64,000 nt of DNA from Pseudoglutamicibacter albus (GCF_031458175.1 NZ_JAVDXX010000001.1:496001-560000); one strand, 5' to 3'; shown: positions 1 through 9,225, counted from the stretch's first letter. Notes: generated by a model not told the origin, from the letters alone. Made by a program: numbers and translations.

Positions 1-15
1 TGGCACCATAGAATC

Positions 16-1221
16 GTGACTATTGCAAGCCCTATCGCCCCGTTGAGCACCGGTGAGACTGATCATCCGGTCAAGCTCACGTTGCCTGAGTTGCGTCTTC
101 GGGACCTCAGGTTCGCCTCGCCAGTGGTGCTTTCGCCGATGGCGGGGATCACGAACTCGGCGTTCCGCCGTTTGTGCGCTGAATACGGTGATGGCTTGTT
201 TGTGTGCGAGATGGTGACCTCGCGCGCCTTGGTTGAACGTACCCGGGAGTCGATGCGCATCATCAAGCATCATCCGGCTGAACGGGTCCGTTCGGTTCAG
301 CTGTATGGTGTGGAGCCTAATACGGTGCGCGCGGCGGTCCGTATGTTGGTTGAGGAGGGGCGCGCCGACCACATCGACCTCAACTTTGGTTGCCCGGCAC
401 CCAAAGTCACGCGTAAAGGCGGAGGTTCTGCCTTGCCGTGGAAGATCGATCTGTTCCAGCGTCTGCTCACAGGCGCAGTAGAGGAAGCGCACGCGGGCAA
501 CGTTCCGCTGACGGTCAAGGTGCGCAAAGGCATCGATGACGATCACTTGACCTATATCGAGACGGGCAAGATGGCCCGCGATGTGGGTGTGGACGCGATC
601 GCACTGCATGCCCGCACCATGAACCAGCATTATTCGGGGCACGCGGACTGGAAGGCGCTTGCGCGTTTCCGCGAGGCGCTCCCTGACATCCCGGTGATCG
701 GTAACGGCGATATTTTCAGTGCCGAAGACGCCGTGGAGATGGTTGAGCAAACCGGGGTTGACGGCGTCCAGATCGGCCGCGGCGTTCAGGGCAAGCCGTG
801 GCTTTTCGGTGATCTTGAGGCCGCTTTGAACGGTTCGCCGGTGCGCTACAGGCCAACACTGGGCGATGTGGCCGGTGTGTTCCGCCGCCATGCTGACCTG
901 CTCATCGAGCATTTCGAGGATGAGTTCCGTGGCTTGCAGGATCTGCGCAAGCATGTCGCGTGGTATTTCAAAGGCTATGAGGTCGGAGGGGAAGTCCGTT
1001 CTGGGCTTGCGAGGGTTTCGGCACTCGATGAGTTGGACGATCTACTCGCCAAGCTGGATTGGGACGCGCCTTATCCGGGGAGAGCCGCGGAAGGAACACG
1101 CGGGAGAGCTGGCAGCCCTAAGCGGCCGCACCTGCCGCAGAACTGGCTGGATTCCCGCTACCTCAACGATGAGCATAAGGCCATGATTTCCCACGCTGAA
1201 TTGGATATTTCCGGTGGCTGA
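16..1221 (+). CDS. dusB: tRNA-dihydrouridine synthase
   Basis: A 401-residue TIM-barrel flavoenzyme that reduces uridine in the tRNA D-loop to dihydrouridine, using FMN and NADPH in the cytoplasm. Visible family marks are the N-terminal MAGITNSAFRRLC stretch (about residues 42-54), the NFGCPAPKV motif with the catalytic Cys at about 126, the HARTMNQHYSG segment and the phosphate-binding GNGDIFSAEDA and GVQIGRG segments near the end of the barrel. The GTG start lies at the window edge, so upstream signals cannot be judged. The last codons overlap the next gene by 8 bases, so the two are probably co-transcribed and translationally coupled. The family call is firm; the dusB subtype follows common actinobacterial usage. 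Confidence 0.93.
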   Translation: MTIASPIAPLSTGETDHPVKLTLPELRLRDLRFASPVVLSPMAGITNSAFRRLCAEYGDGLFVCEMVTSRALVERTRESMRIIKHHPAERVRSVQLYGVEPNTVRAAVRMLVEEGRADHIDLNFGCPAPKVTRKGGGSALPWKIDLFQRLLTGAVEEAHAGNVPLTVKVRKGIDDDHLTYIETGKMARDVGVDAIALHARTMNQHYSGHADWKALARFREALPDIPVIGNGDIFSAEDAVEMVEQTGVDGVQIGRGVQGKPWLFGDLEAALNGSPVRYRPTLGDVAGVFRRHADLLIEHFEDEFRGLQDLRKHVAWYFKGYEVGGEVRSGLARVSALDELDDLLAKLDWDAPYPGRAAEGTRGRAGSPKRPHLPQNWLDSRYLNDEHKAMISHAELDISGG

Positions 1222-2674
1222 GCAGCGTTCAAAGCAAGAACAGAATTCGGTGCATCCACGTTCGCATGTGGGCGTTGCAGGTGAAGCGCTCGCCTCCATC
1301 GCCGGTTATGAGACCCACGATATGGAGCGTTGGGTTCCCGAGCCGCCTAAGAAGGCCTACCGTTCGGCGTTTGAACGCGACCGTGCCCGTGTTCTGCATT
1401 CCTCGGCGCTACGCCGGCTGGGTGCCAAAACCCAGGTTGTTGCGCCGTTTTCTGATGACTTTGTGCGTACCCGTTTGACGCATTCGCTTGAGGTCGCGCA
1501 GGTGGGCCGCGAACTCGGTGCGGCGTTAGGCTGTGACCCCAACGTCGTGGATACCGCGTGTTTGTCGCATGATTTGGGGCATCCGCCGTTTGGTCACAAC
1601 GGGGAGAAGGTCCTGGACCAACTGGCTGATGCGTGCGGTGGGTTTGAAGGTAACGCCCAGACCTTGCGGTTGTTGACCCGGTTGGAGACTAAGACGTTTC
1701 GCGCCAATGGCGCCTCGGCTGGTTTGAACCTGACGCGGGCGACCCTGGATGCGACGATCAAGTATCCGTGGACGCGGCAAGAGGCTCCGCTGACGCGTGA
1801 GGGCCGTCCCACCCGTAAGTTCGGCGTGTATGCCGATGATGAGCCGGTGTACCGGTGGGTTCGTGATGGCCGCGAGGATTCAGCGACCCCGCTTGAGGCC
1901 CAAGTTATGGATTTGGCCGATGACGTCGCGTATTCGGTGCACGATGTTGAGGACGCGGTGAACGCGCATCGTTTTCAGTTGCGGTGGGTTCAGGAGAAGG
2001 CACGGCGGGCGCGGGTGATCGATTACACGCGGCGTTGGTATCTCCCGCAGACGCCTGAGGATGAGATCGATGAGGCGCTGAAGCGTTTGGAGCGTTCTGA
2101 AGAGTGGGTTCCGGTGGTCGATGGCGGCCGCCGTTCGCTGGCTGCGTTGAAGGATATGACGAGCCAGTTCATTGGCCGTTTCTGTTCTGCAGCGCTCAAG
2201 GCCACGCAACAGCGGTACGGGACGGACCCGTTGACCCGTTATGCTGCGAGCCTTGTGGTTCCGCGTGAAACCGAGGTTGAGATCGCTGTCATGAAAGGCA
2301 TGGCTACCGCGTATGTCATGACGGTCGATGAGCGTCAGCCGATCTATAGCCGCCAAGCTGAGGTTCTTAGTGAGCTGGTTGAGCTGCTGTTGAAGACTGA
2401 AGGTGAATACCTGGATCCGATCTTCCGTGAGGATTACATCATGGCGGTCGATGATGCCGCACGGGTCCGCGCGGTGATCGATCAGGTCGCATCGCTGACG
2501 GATTCCTCAGCGCTTGAGTGGTATCTCACGTTGGTGCGTGGCGGGCAGTTCCCGCCCGCGGTGGGCACGCATGATTTCTTCGTCCCGGTCTCTATGCCTG
2601 AGGGGAAAGCGCCTGAAGGGCGATCACCTCAGGGGCAAACACCCGAGGAGAAGCCATCCGAGGGGAAGCCCTAG
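1214..2674 (+). CDS. dgt: Deoxyguanosinetriphosphate triphosphohydrolase-like protein
   Basis: An HD-domain dNTP triphosphohydrolase of 486 residues that splits dNTPs into nucleosides and tripolyphosphate. The metal-binding HD signature is intact: H90 in RLTHSLEVAQ, then H119-D120 in SHDLGHPPFGHNGE, with a later Asp in LADDVAYSVHDVED. It starts on a GTG inside the dusB 3' end and lies 12 bases upstream of dnaG, a dus-dgt-dnaG order found in many Actinobacteria. The C-terminal tail after about residue 460 is an imperfect repeat of a PEG/PEEKP-like unit (PEGKAPEGRSPQGQTPEEKP), low in complexity and probably disordered. Its DNA is a visible short tandem repeat. Confidence 0.93.
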   Translation: MAEQRSKQEQNSVHPRSHVGVAGEALASIAGYETHDMERWVPEPPKKAYRSAFERDRARVLHSSALRRLGAKTQVVAPFSDDFVRTRLTHSLEVAQVGRELGAALGCDPNVVDTACLSHDLGHPPFGHNGEKVLDQLADACGGFEGNAQTLRLLTRLETKTFRANGASAGLNLTRATLDATIKYPWTRQEAPLTREGRPTRKFGVYADDEPVYRWVRDGREDSATPLEAQVMDLADDVAYSVHDVEDAVNAHRFQLRWVQEKARRARVIDYTRRWYLPQTPEDEIDEALKRLERSEEWVPVVDGGRRSLAALKDMTSQFIGRFCSAALKATQQRYGTDPLTRYAASLVVPRETEVEIAVMKGMATAYVMTVDERQPIYSRQAEVLSELVELLLKTEGEYLDPIFREDYIMAVDDAARVRAVIDQVASLTDSSALEWYLTLVRGGQFPPAVGTHDFFVPVSMPEGKAPEGRSPQGQTPEEKPSEGKP

Positions 2675-2686
2675 AATGGTGGCATC

Positions 2687-4624
2687 ATGGCAGGGCTGAT
2701 TAAGCGTGCGGATATCGATGAGGTCCGTGAACGCACTGATATTAAAGAGATCGTCCAGGAATATGTCTCACTGAAATCCGCTGGTATCGGTTCGTATAAG
2801 GGTTTGTGTCCGTTCCATGATGAGCGCACGCCGTCGTTTCATGTGCGCCCCCAGATGGGTTCCTTCCACTGTTTCGGTTGTGGCGAGTCCGGGGATGTTA
2901 TCGCGTTTTTGATGCAGATGAATTCGACGTCGTTTGCTGAGACGGTCGAGTATTTGGCTGGCCGTGTGGGTGTCACGCTGCATTATGAGGATGGCGGTTC
3001 GGGGCCTAGCAAGGAGCAGGTGGGGCGCCGGCAGCGTCTTTTGGATGCCCACAAGGTTGCGGAGGAGTTTTTCCGCAAGCAGTTGCAGACCCCGGGGGCG
3101 CAGACGGCGCGGGAGGAGCTCACGAGCCGGGGGTTCAGCGCTGAACATGCTGAGCAGTTCGGTGTGGGGTACGCTCCGCAGGGGTGGGATAACTTGTTGC
3201 GGTTGATGCGCAACCGTGGCTTCACGGAGGATGAGCTCAAAGAGACCGGCTTGTTCTCTGAAGGTCAGCGCGGTATTTATGACCGGTTCCGGGGGCGGTT
3301 GATCTGGCCGATCCGTGACCTGACTGGCGCGACGATCGGTTTCGGTGCCCGCAAACTCTATGAGGATGATCCGGGGCCGAAGTATCTCAACACCCCGGAG
3401 ACTGCGATCTATAAGAAGTCGCAGGTTCTCTATGGCGTGGATTTGGCGCGCCGGGAGATCGCTAAGAAGAAGCAGCTCGTGGTGGTTGAGGGCTATACGG
3501 ATGTTATGGCGTGCCACCTGGCGGGGGTCACGACCGCGGTTGCCACGTGCGGCACAGCCTTTGGCGCGGACCACATCAAGGTTGCGCGGCGCTTGCTTTC
3601 GGACTTCGGCTCCGGTGGCGAGGTCGTCTTCACCTTCGATGGCGATGAAGCGGGCCAGAAGGCGGCGTTGCGTGCGTTCCGTGAGGATCAGCGTTTCGTC
3701 GCTCAGACGTTCATCGCGGTGGGCCCGGATGGCATGGATCCGTGCGATGTGCGGCAAAAGCGCGGGGATGAGGCGCTGCGTGAGGTCCTGGAGCACAAGA
3801 CGCCGTTGTTCGAGTTCGCGCTCAAGGCGGAGCTGAAACAACACAATCTAGGAACTGTTGAGGGCCGGGTTTCGGCGATGCGTGCCGCGGCGCCGATTAT
3901 CGCCTCGATGCGGGATTCTGCGATGCGGCCTGCTTACATCCGTGAGGTTGCCGGTTGGCTTGGCATGGAGGTTGCTGAGGTCCGGCGTGCTGTGGCCCAG
4001 GCCGGACGGGGCGGCCAGCACGGCCCCGGTGGGCAGGGTCCGTATCAGCAGGTTTCAGCGCAGCGGGGCAGCGGCGGGCGCGGAATGCAACCTCATGTGA
4101 ACGGGTCGCCGCATGGTTTCTCGGGCGAGCCTGGGAGTCCTTCTGCACCGGCGGGCGTGAACATATCGGATCCGGCAACCAAGATCGAGTGGGATGCGCT
4201 TGAGGTTGTGATCCAGAATCCGCACCTGATCGATGCGGATGCGTGGTCTAAGTTTTTTGAGACACGGTTCTTGACTCCGGCGCACGCGGCGATCAAGGAC
4301 GCGATTGTGGTGGCTGCAAGCATGCAGGTTTCAACGGCGGTGTGGGTTGAGACGATCCGTGAGCAGGTCCCGGAACCCTTGGCCGCCTTGGTGTCGCAGA
4401 TGGCGGTCGCGCCGTTGCCTGCCTCAAACGAAGACGAGCTGCGGCGCTATTGCAAGGGGATCGTGAACCGTTTGCTCGCGATGCAGGTCAACCGGCAGAA
4501 AGCTGATCTTGCTGCAGAACTGCAACGGGTTGCTTCGGATAACCCCGAGCGGGTCGAGCAGCTGCATCGACAGCTTCTGGAGTTGGAGATGGAACGCCGC
4601 AAATATCAGTCGGGCGCGCTCTAA
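2687..4624 (+). CDS. dnaG: DNA primase
   Basis: The 645-residue primase that makes RNA primers at the replication fork and works with the replicative helicase DnaB. Domains in order: a CHC2 zinc-binding domain (C41, H44, C62, C65 in CPFHDERTPSFH and FHCFGCGESGD), the primase catalytic core with a TOPRIM fold (EGYTDVMA near residue 268 and FDGDEAG near 320), then a Gly/Gln-rich linker at about 440-490 and a C-terminal helicase-interaction domain. Length is normal for Actinobacteria. It follows dgt closely and is followed by a tRNA-Asn gene with its own promoter. Confidence 0.97.
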   Translation: MAGLIKRADIDEVRERTDIKEIVQEYVSLKSAGIGSYKGLCPFHDERTPSFHVRPQMGSFHCFGCGESGDVIAFLMQMNSTSFAETVEYLAGRVGVTLHYEDGGSGPSKEQVGRRQRLLDAHKVAEEFFRKQLQTPGAQTAREELTSRGFSAEHAEQFGVGYAPQGWDNLLRLMRNRGFTEDELKETGLFSEGQRGIYDRFRGRLIWPIRDLTGATIGFGARKLYEDDPGPKYLNTPETAIYKKSQVLYGVDLARREIAKKKQLVVVEGYTDVMACHLAGVTTAVATCGTAFGADHIKVARRLLSDFGSGGEVVFTFDGDEAGQKAALRAFREDQRFVAQTFIAVGPDGMDPCDVRQKRGDEALREVLEHKTPLFEFALKAELKQHNLGTVEGRVSAMRAAAPIIASMRDSAMRPAYIREVAGWLGMEVAEVRRAVAQAGRGGQHGPGGQGPYQQVSAQRGSGGRGMQPHVNGSPHGFSGEPGSPSAPAGVNISDPATKIEWDALEVVIQNPHLIDADAWSKFFETRFLTPAHAAIKDAIVVAASMQVSTAVWVETIREQVPEPLAALVSQMAVAPLPASNEDELRRYCKGIVNRLLAMQVNRQKADLAAELQRVASDNPERVEQLHRQLLELEMERRKYQSGAL

Positions 4625-4646
4625 ATCGGCAACGTATCAGGCGGTT

Positions 4647-4675
4647 TTGCCTTCCCCGTAAACCCCTGGTAAAGT
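4647..4675 (+). promoter_or_regulatory. Probable sigma70-type promoter of tRNA-Asn
   Basis: A -35 box TTGCCT (4647-4652), a 17-base spacer and a -10 box TAAAGT (4670-4675) end 16 bases before the mature tRNA. Spacing is ideal and both boxes match four of six consensus positions. Confidence 0.55.
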
Positions 4676-4691
4676 CTTCTTCTGTTGTTGA

Positions 4692-4763
4692 TCCCTCGTA
4701 GCTCAACGGCAGAGCACTCGACTGTTAATCGAGTGGTTACTGGTTCGAATCCAGTCGGGGGAG
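4692..4763 (+). tRNA. tRNA-Asn (anticodon GTT)
   Basis: A 72-base cloverleaf. The acceptor arms TCCCTCG (4692-4698) and CGGGGGA (4756-4762) pair, with discriminator G at 4763. The anticodon stem CTCGA/TCGAG encloses loop CTGTTAA with anticodon GTT at 4724-4726. The T-arm loop reads TTCGAAT. The 3' CCA is not encoded and must be added after transcription. The gene stands alone between dnaG and a glycosyltransferase. Confidence 0.96.
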
Positions 4764-4771
4764 CTGAACTG

Positions 4772-4808
4772 AAACCCTGGAACCAAAGTTGTTCCAGGGT
4801 TTTTCTTT
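4772..4808 (+). terminator. Rho-independent terminator after tRNA-Asn
   Basis: A perfect 12-bp stem, AAACCCTGGAAC (4772-4783) and GTTCCAGGGTTT (4791-4802), with a 7-base loop, followed by a T-rich run. It lies 8 bases after the tRNA. Confidence 0.9.
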
Positions 4809-4874
4809 TCCAGGCCATAGCCGTTCCAGGTTGAAGCTGCTTCATGTTGCAGCTGTACGCGGGGGAGTGAGTCC

Positions 4875-5960
4875 GTGCAGTTGGTAGTTGATGCGCGTTA
4901 TACGCGCACTGATCATCACGATGGGATTTCGCGTTTCACCGCGTCGTTGATTGAGGCGTTGGCTCGCAACCATGATGTGCGGATGCTGATCTCGGATGAG
5001 GCTCAGCTGCCGATGCTACCGGCGGTGCCCTATGTTGTGATCAATTCGCCGACCTCGCCGCTTGAACCATTGACGTCCTTGCGAGTGAATCGTTTGCGCC
5101 CGGATGTGGTGTTCAGCCCGATGCAGACGATGGGTTCGCTCGGGCGCCGCTTCCCGCTGGTGCTCACGCTGCATGACTTGATTTACTATCAGCACCCTAC
5201 TCCGCCGGGTTTCTTACCGGCTCCGGTGCGCCTGTTGTGGCGTTTGTTCCATAAGGCGTATTGGCCGCAGAGGTTTCTACTGAACCGCGCCGATGTTGTG
5301 GCTACGGTTTCTCACACGACTGCCTCGCTGATGCTCAAGCATGAGCTCACGCGTAGACCTATCCGGATTGTCTCTAACGCTTCGGCTTCGATGGGTGAGC
5401 CCCGCGATCCGGCCGAAGGTGCAGCCAATGAGCTGGTCTATATGGGTTCGTTCATGGAGTACAAGAACGTTGAGACGTTGATCCGGGGGATGGCTCACTT
5501 GCCTGGCTACACGTTGCGTTTATTGTCCAAGATCAGGCCGGATAGGCGTCGTGAGCTTGAAGCGTTGATCCCTGAGGGGGCCTCGGTTGTTTTCCACGAT
5601 GGGGTGAGCGAGGAAGAGTATGCCCAGCTTTTGCGGCGTGCCCGGGCTTCGGTCACGTTGTCGAAGGCGGAAGGGTTCGGCATTCCGCTGGTTGAAGCGA
5701 TGGGTTTGGGTACGCCCGTGGTGTGTGCTGACACCCCGATCTTCCGTGAGATTGGTGCTGACGCCGCGCTTTTTGTTGACGCGGATGACGATGCGGGCTT
5801 TGCGTCCGCTGTTCGTTCGCTTGAGAATACGCATGAGTTTGCGGCCCGTAGTGGCCTCAGCCGCGAGCGTGCTGCCCACTATTCGTGGGAGCGTTCTGCC
5901 GAGGATTTATGGCGGGCTTGCCAGGAAGCACGCACTTTATATCACGCCAAAGAGAGATGA
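4875..5960 (+). CDS. GT-B family glycosyltransferase (GT4-like)
   Basis: A 361-residue cytoplasmic or membrane-peripheral glycosyltransferase with a two-Rossmann GT-B fold. Supporting marks are VVDARYTRTDHHDGISRFT at the N-terminus, a nucleotide-sugar binding region with VYMGSFMEYKNVETLI near residue 190, and the retaining-GT4 E-x7-E type signature in SKAEGFGIPLVEAMGLGTPV near 265. The GTG start at 4875 has GGGGGAG seven bases upstream. The likely role is sugar transfer onto a cell-envelope glycan or lipid, possibly mannosyl; donor and acceptor cannot be read from sequence. It is flanked by a tRNA terminator and an unrelated membrane gene, so it appears to be a single-gene unit. Confidence 0.85.
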   Translation: MQLVVDARYTRTDHHDGISRFTASLIEALARNHDVRMLISDEAQLPMLPAVPYVVINSPTSPLEPLTSLRVNRLRPDVVFSPMQTMGSLGRRFPLVLTLHDLIYYQHPTPPGFLPAPVRLLWRLFHKAYWPQRFLLNRADVVATVSHTTASLMLKHELTRRPIRIVSNASASMGEPRDPAEGAANELVYMGSFMEYKNVETLIRGMAHLPGYTLRLLSKIRPDRRRELEALIPEGASVVFHDGVSEEEYAQLLRRARASVTLSKAEGFGIPLVEAMGLGTPVVCADTPIFREIGADAALFVDADDDAGFASAVRSLENTHEFAARSGLSRERAAHYSWERSAEDLWRACQEARTLYHAKER

Positions 5961-6098
5961 CTGAGACCTGCTTGAGAGCAGGAAACTGAAACTCATCTTT
6001 CTGAGTAAACGGTGGTAGTTTTGTACAAGGAACCACTACCAGGAACCACAAGCGATTCGCACCCGGTTTGTACCGAGTGTGCTAGGAGACCGGATTTC

Positions 6099-6935
6099 AT
6101 GACACAGCAGGAGCAGTTGCCTCAACCGCAGAACCTGCGTCAGACCGCATCTGTGATGATGCGTTTGGCCCCTAAACAGATTAATGACGAAGTGCAGTTG
6201 ACTCTGCGTCAGCTCCAGGCCAAGGGCGTTTCCTTGGGCGTTGCTGTTGCACTGCTCGCCGCAGGTTTGGGCCTTTTGGGCTTGTTGGTGATCGCACTGG
6301 TTGTCGCCGCGATCGCGGGCTTGGCAACCGTGATGCCACTGTGGGTTTCCGCCTTGCTGGTCTCTGCGTTCTTCCTGATTTTGGCTTTGATCTTTGTTCT
6401 CGTGGGTGTGACCCGCGCAAAGAACATCGTTCCTGAAGCGATCGAGATCCCTAAGAACGCGGCAACGCGCCTGCGTTATGACATGGGTGTGCTTTCGCAG
6501 GGAACCGCCTTCAGCATCGCTGAGTTTGAGCAGAAACAGAAGGAAAAGGAAGAAGAGAAGAAGCGCAAGAAGGAAGCGTCGAAGAAGCAGACCAACCCGA
6601 ACTCCCGTGAGGATCACTCGCAGACCTATTCGGAGAAGCCTTCCGAGGGCGAGTTGAAGCGCCGCTTGTCCCGCCGCCGTGAGCACTTGGCTCAGTTGCG
6701 TGACACCCTGGGACGCCAGTCCGATGTCAAGGCTCGTGTGGGCTCGGTCGCTCAGCGTACCGGCCTGGTCAGCACCGGTGGTGACTCGTATGAGGCCAAC
6801 CGTGCCGCTGGCGAGAAGGTCATGCCGATCCTGGGCGCGGCCGCAGGTATCGCTACGGCTCTGCTCGTGATCCTGGGCATCTCGAAGAAGCGTAAGAAGA
6901 AGAAAGCGAAGAAGGCTGCTAAAGCCTCCAAGTAG
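6099..6935 (+). CDS. Holin-X-like membrane protein with DUF3618-like segment
   Basis: A 278-residue membrane protein. The start is set at ATG 6099 because AGGAG sits 10 bases upstream; the reading frame is open further upstream but has no such site. Residues about 20-110 resemble the actinobacterial holin-X (phage holin superfamily III) family, with two hydrophobic segments near 45-75 and 80-105. A charged KEKEEEKKRKKEASKK coil follows. Residues about 180-215 (RREHLAQLRDTLGRQSDVKA) resemble DUF3618, and a third membrane segment near 245-265 is followed by a Lys-rich tail. In related bacteria these two modules are usually separate neighbouring genes. Nothing phage-like surrounds it, so lysis is unlikely; function is unknown. 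Confidence 0.7.
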   Translation: MTQQEQLPQPQNLRQTASVMMRLAPKQINDEVQLTLRQLQAKGVSLGVAVALLAAGLGLLGLLVIALVVAAIAGLATVMPLWVSALLVSAFFLILALIFVLVGVTRAKNIVPEAIEIPKNAATRLRYDMGVLSQGTAFSIAEFEQKQKEKEEEKKRKKEASKKQTNPNSREDHSQTYSEKPSEGELKRRLSRRREHLAQLRDTLGRQSDVKARVGSVAQRTGLVSTGGDSYEANRAAGEKVMPILGAAAGIATALLVILGISKKRKKKKAKKAAKASK

Positions 6936-6984
6936 GGCTTAGAGCAGTCTCGAATCCACGCTTTGAACACTCTCTGTGAACACT

Positions 6985-7009
6985 GGCAGGCCGGTAACCC
7001 TGGCCTGCC
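6985..7009. terminator. Inverted repeat, possible terminator of the holin-X gene
   Basis: GGCAGGCC (6985-6992) and GGCCTGCC (7002-7009) form a perfect 8-bp stem with a 9-base loop, 50 bases after the preceding stop codon. No T-run follows. It sits just before the next gene and argues against the GTG at 6976 as that gene's start. Confidence 0.5.
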
Positions 7010-7014
7010 AGTGC

Positions 7015-7923
7015 ATGTCTACACCACATAACATGGTCTGGTTAGCTGTCACGGCGGCCCTCGTATCGGCCGCGTTTCTTGCCTTGGGTACGCAGCGTCA
7101 AGCCGCGGCCGTACGCAACGCGCACGGCCGTGAGGTCAGCGGGCGGCAGATCCTGGAGATGCTGAAGAACCGCACGTGGCTCATCGGTCTTCTCTTGATG
7201 ATCACCGGCGTGGTCCTCAACGTCGTTGCGCTCTCGCTCGCCCCACTCACGGTGGTTCAGCCGTTGGGCGCGGTGGCGCTGGTTTTGACAACCATCATCA
7301 ACTCGTGGGACCGCAAGATCCGCATCAACGGTGCAACCTGGCGTGCGATCACGGTATGCACTATCGGCGCGATCGGTTTCGTGCTGCTTGCGATCAAGGC
7401 GACTCACGAAACCTTCGTGACCGGTAATCAGCGTGTTCTGATCATCATCCTGTTGGGCATCAGCAGCCTGATCCTCGCGATCCTGGCCCTGGTTCATAGG
7501 CGCCATAAAGGCGGCGCCATTTTCTACATCGTCGGGGCGGGCATCCTGTTCGGTTTCACCGCGGTCCTGGTTCGCACGATCGCGGTGACGTTCCTGCATT
7601 GGGACCCGGAGATGACCTGGTGGAAGCAGGTTCCGTGGGGTGCGATGATCGCGATCGTGATCGTGGGCATCATGGGGCAGTACTTCAACCAGCACGCATA
7701 CGCATCCGGCCCGCCAGAACTCGTGGTCGCAGGTTTGACCGTGATCGACCCTATGGTGGGCGTGCTGATCGGGGTCATCATTTTGGGTGAGCTCATGCCT
7801 GGATTGCCGTGGTACATTGCGCTGGGAATGATCGCCGCGGGCGTGATCGCGATTATCGGGGTCTTGCAGCTGTCCCGGCACCATCCTGATTCGGTGGCCC
7901 CTGAGCGCACCGAGGTTCGATAG
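7015..7923 (+). CDS. DMT/NIPA-type membrane transporter
   Basis: About 302 residues with nine or ten hydrophobic helices, matching the drug/metabolite transporter superfamily, in particular the NIPA-like magnesium branch. Marks include the N-terminal helix MVWLAVTAALVSAAFLALGT, LAPLTVVQPLGAVALVLTT near 75-95, and a second-half helix ELVVAGLTVIDPMVGVLIG with the repeated Pro-containing motif. The start is uncertain: GTG 6976, ATG 7015 and ATG 7033 are all in frame with no good Shine-Dalgarno; 7015 is chosen because a stem-loop occupies 6985-7009. The substrate (Mg2+, another cation or a small organic) is not known. The stop codon lies in a 12-bp tandem duplication. Confidence 0.75.
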   Translation: MSTPHNMVWLAVTAALVSAAFLALGTQRQAAAVRNAHGREVSGRQILEMLKNRTWLIGLLLMITGVVLNVVALSLAPLTVVQPLGAVALVLTTIINSWDRKIRINGATWRAITVCTIGAIGFVLLAIKATHETFVTGNQRVLIIILLGISSLILAILALVHRRHKGGAIFYIVGAGILFGFTAVLVRTIAVTFLHWDPEMTWWKQVPWGAMIAIVIVGIMGQYFNQHAYASGPPELVVAGLTVIDPMVGVLIGVIILGELMPGLPWYIALGMIAAGVIAIIGVLQLSRHHPDSVAPERTEVR

Positions 7924-7937
7924 AAGGTTCGATAGAA
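7914..7937. repeat. 12-bp tandem duplication spanning the transporter stop codon
   Basis: GGTTCGATAGAA occurs twice in direct succession (7914-7925, 7926-7937). The TAG stop at 7921-7923 lies inside the first copy. Confidence 0.9.
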
Positions 7938-7954
7938 TTTAGAGGTTGTAGCCG

Positions 7955-9169
7955 ATGGCGTCGAGAGAAATGGAGCCTGCGTTGGAGACCCGGGAAACTC
8001 CCCTGAGAATCCTGATCGCTTGCGATACGTATCCGCCCGACGTCAATGGGGCGGCCGTGTTCTGCTACCGGCTGGCATCCAACCTGACTAAGCGGGGCCA
8101 TGAAGTCCATGTCCTTGCGGCACGTAGCGACCGCGGCCCGAGCTTTGTGGAGCATCGCCCGGAAGCCACCGTGCACCGTGTCACCTCGCATAAGGCGCCA
8201 ACACACGAAACCTACCGGCTTGTGACCCCGTTGACCGCCAATAAGGTCGCGGGCCAGGTCATGGATGAGATCAGGCCCGATGCGGTGCACATCCAGTGCC
8301 ACTACATGATCGGCCACGCAGCCCAGAAGCAAGCCACCAAACGCGGCATCCGTTTGATCGCAACGAATCACTTCATGCCGGAGAACCTCGAACCGTTCCT
8401 CCCGTTCCCGCAGTGGTTCCTCAACATCGTCTCCCGTAACTCGTGGCGTGACATGGGCAAGATCATGGGCAAAGCCGACGTGGTCACCACGCCGACCCCG
8501 CTCGCGGCGCGCGCGATGCGCGAGAACGCTGGCCTCAAACACGTCTTGCCGCTCTCCAACGGCATCGACTCGGCCCACTATGAGCTGCGTAAGGACGAGA
8601 CCCTACCGCAACGCGACTATCAGACAGTGTTGTTCGCTGGCCGGCTTGCCGTGGAGAAGAACATCGATGTTCTTCTGCGAGCGATGGCCCGCCTCAAGCA
8701 GCATCCGCAACCCCACGTGCGGATCGTAGGCGAAGGTGAACAGCGGCCCAAGCTCGAAGCGCTAGCTAAGGAGCTGGATATTGAAAACCGCGTCCACTTC
8801 CTCGGATTCGTTGACGATGAAACCCTGCGTCAGGAGTACCTGTGCGCGGATGTCTTCTGCCAGCCGGGAACAGCGGAGCTCCAGTCGCTCGTGACGCTCG
8901 AGGCGCTCTCAGCGTCCCGTCCTGTGGTGCTCGCGGACGCGCTCGCCTTGCCGCACCTGGTCAAGGACGGCGTCAACGGCTACCTCTTCACCCCAGGCGA
9001 TGATCAAGACCTCGCGGCTAAGCTCGCAAGCATCCTGAACCTTTCACCGGCCGAACGCGCCGAGATGGGGGAGGCTGGCCACCAGCTCGCGCTGACCCAC
9101 GGCGAAGAGAAAACGATCTCCACGTTCGAGGCTCTCTACCGCGGAGCTGACGTCCGCGACTACCTCTAA
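7955..9169 (+). CDS. GT4-family glycosyltransferase (PimB/MshA-like)
   Basis: A 404-residue GT-B glycosyltransferase. The N-terminal domain starts with the family-type glycine motif (CDTYPPDVNGAAVFCYRLA, about residues 24-42) and the UDP/GDP-sugar half carries FAGRLAVEKNIDVLLRAM (near 230) and the E-x7-E region PGTAELQSLVTLEALSASRP (near 310-330). GT4 enzymes of this kind in Actinobacteria add mannose or N-acetylglucosamine to lipid or inositol acceptors; acceptor and donor remain open here. It lies 31 bases after the transporter and ends at a strong bidirectional hairpin shared with hutH on the other strand. Confidence 0.85.
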   Translation: MASREMEPALETRETPLRILIACDTYPPDVNGAAVFCYRLASNLTKRGHEVHVLAARSDRGPSFVEHRPEATVHRVTSHKAPTHETYRLVTPLTANKVAGQVMDEIRPDAVHIQCHYMIGHAAQKQATKRGIRLIATNHFMPENLEPFLPFPQWFLNIVSRNSWRDMGKIMGKADVVTTPTPLAARAMRENAGLKHVLPLSNGIDSAHYELRKDETLPQRDYQTVLFAGRLAVEKNIDVLLRAMARLKQHPQPHVRIVGEGEQRPKLEALAKELDIENRVHFLGFVDDETLRQEYLCADVFCQPGTAELQSLVTLEALSASRPVVLADALALPHLVKDGVNGYLFTPGDDQDLAAKLASILNLSPAERAEMGEAGHQLALTHGEEKTISTFEALYRGADVRDYL

Positions 9170-9225
9170 GGGCCCCGCGCTAGGAAGTTACCGGCGCTCA
9201 GGGTTGCCCGGCTTCATCAACGGTT

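Noticed and set aside
2768-3844. 358-codon minus-strand frame inside dnaG
   Set aside because: It is an antisense shadow of dnaG with Arg/Leu/His-rich composition and no motif.
6099-6935. Phage holin in a lysis cassette
   Set aside because: No endolysin or phage genes are nearby and the protein has charged linkers and a third helix typical of chromosomal relatives.
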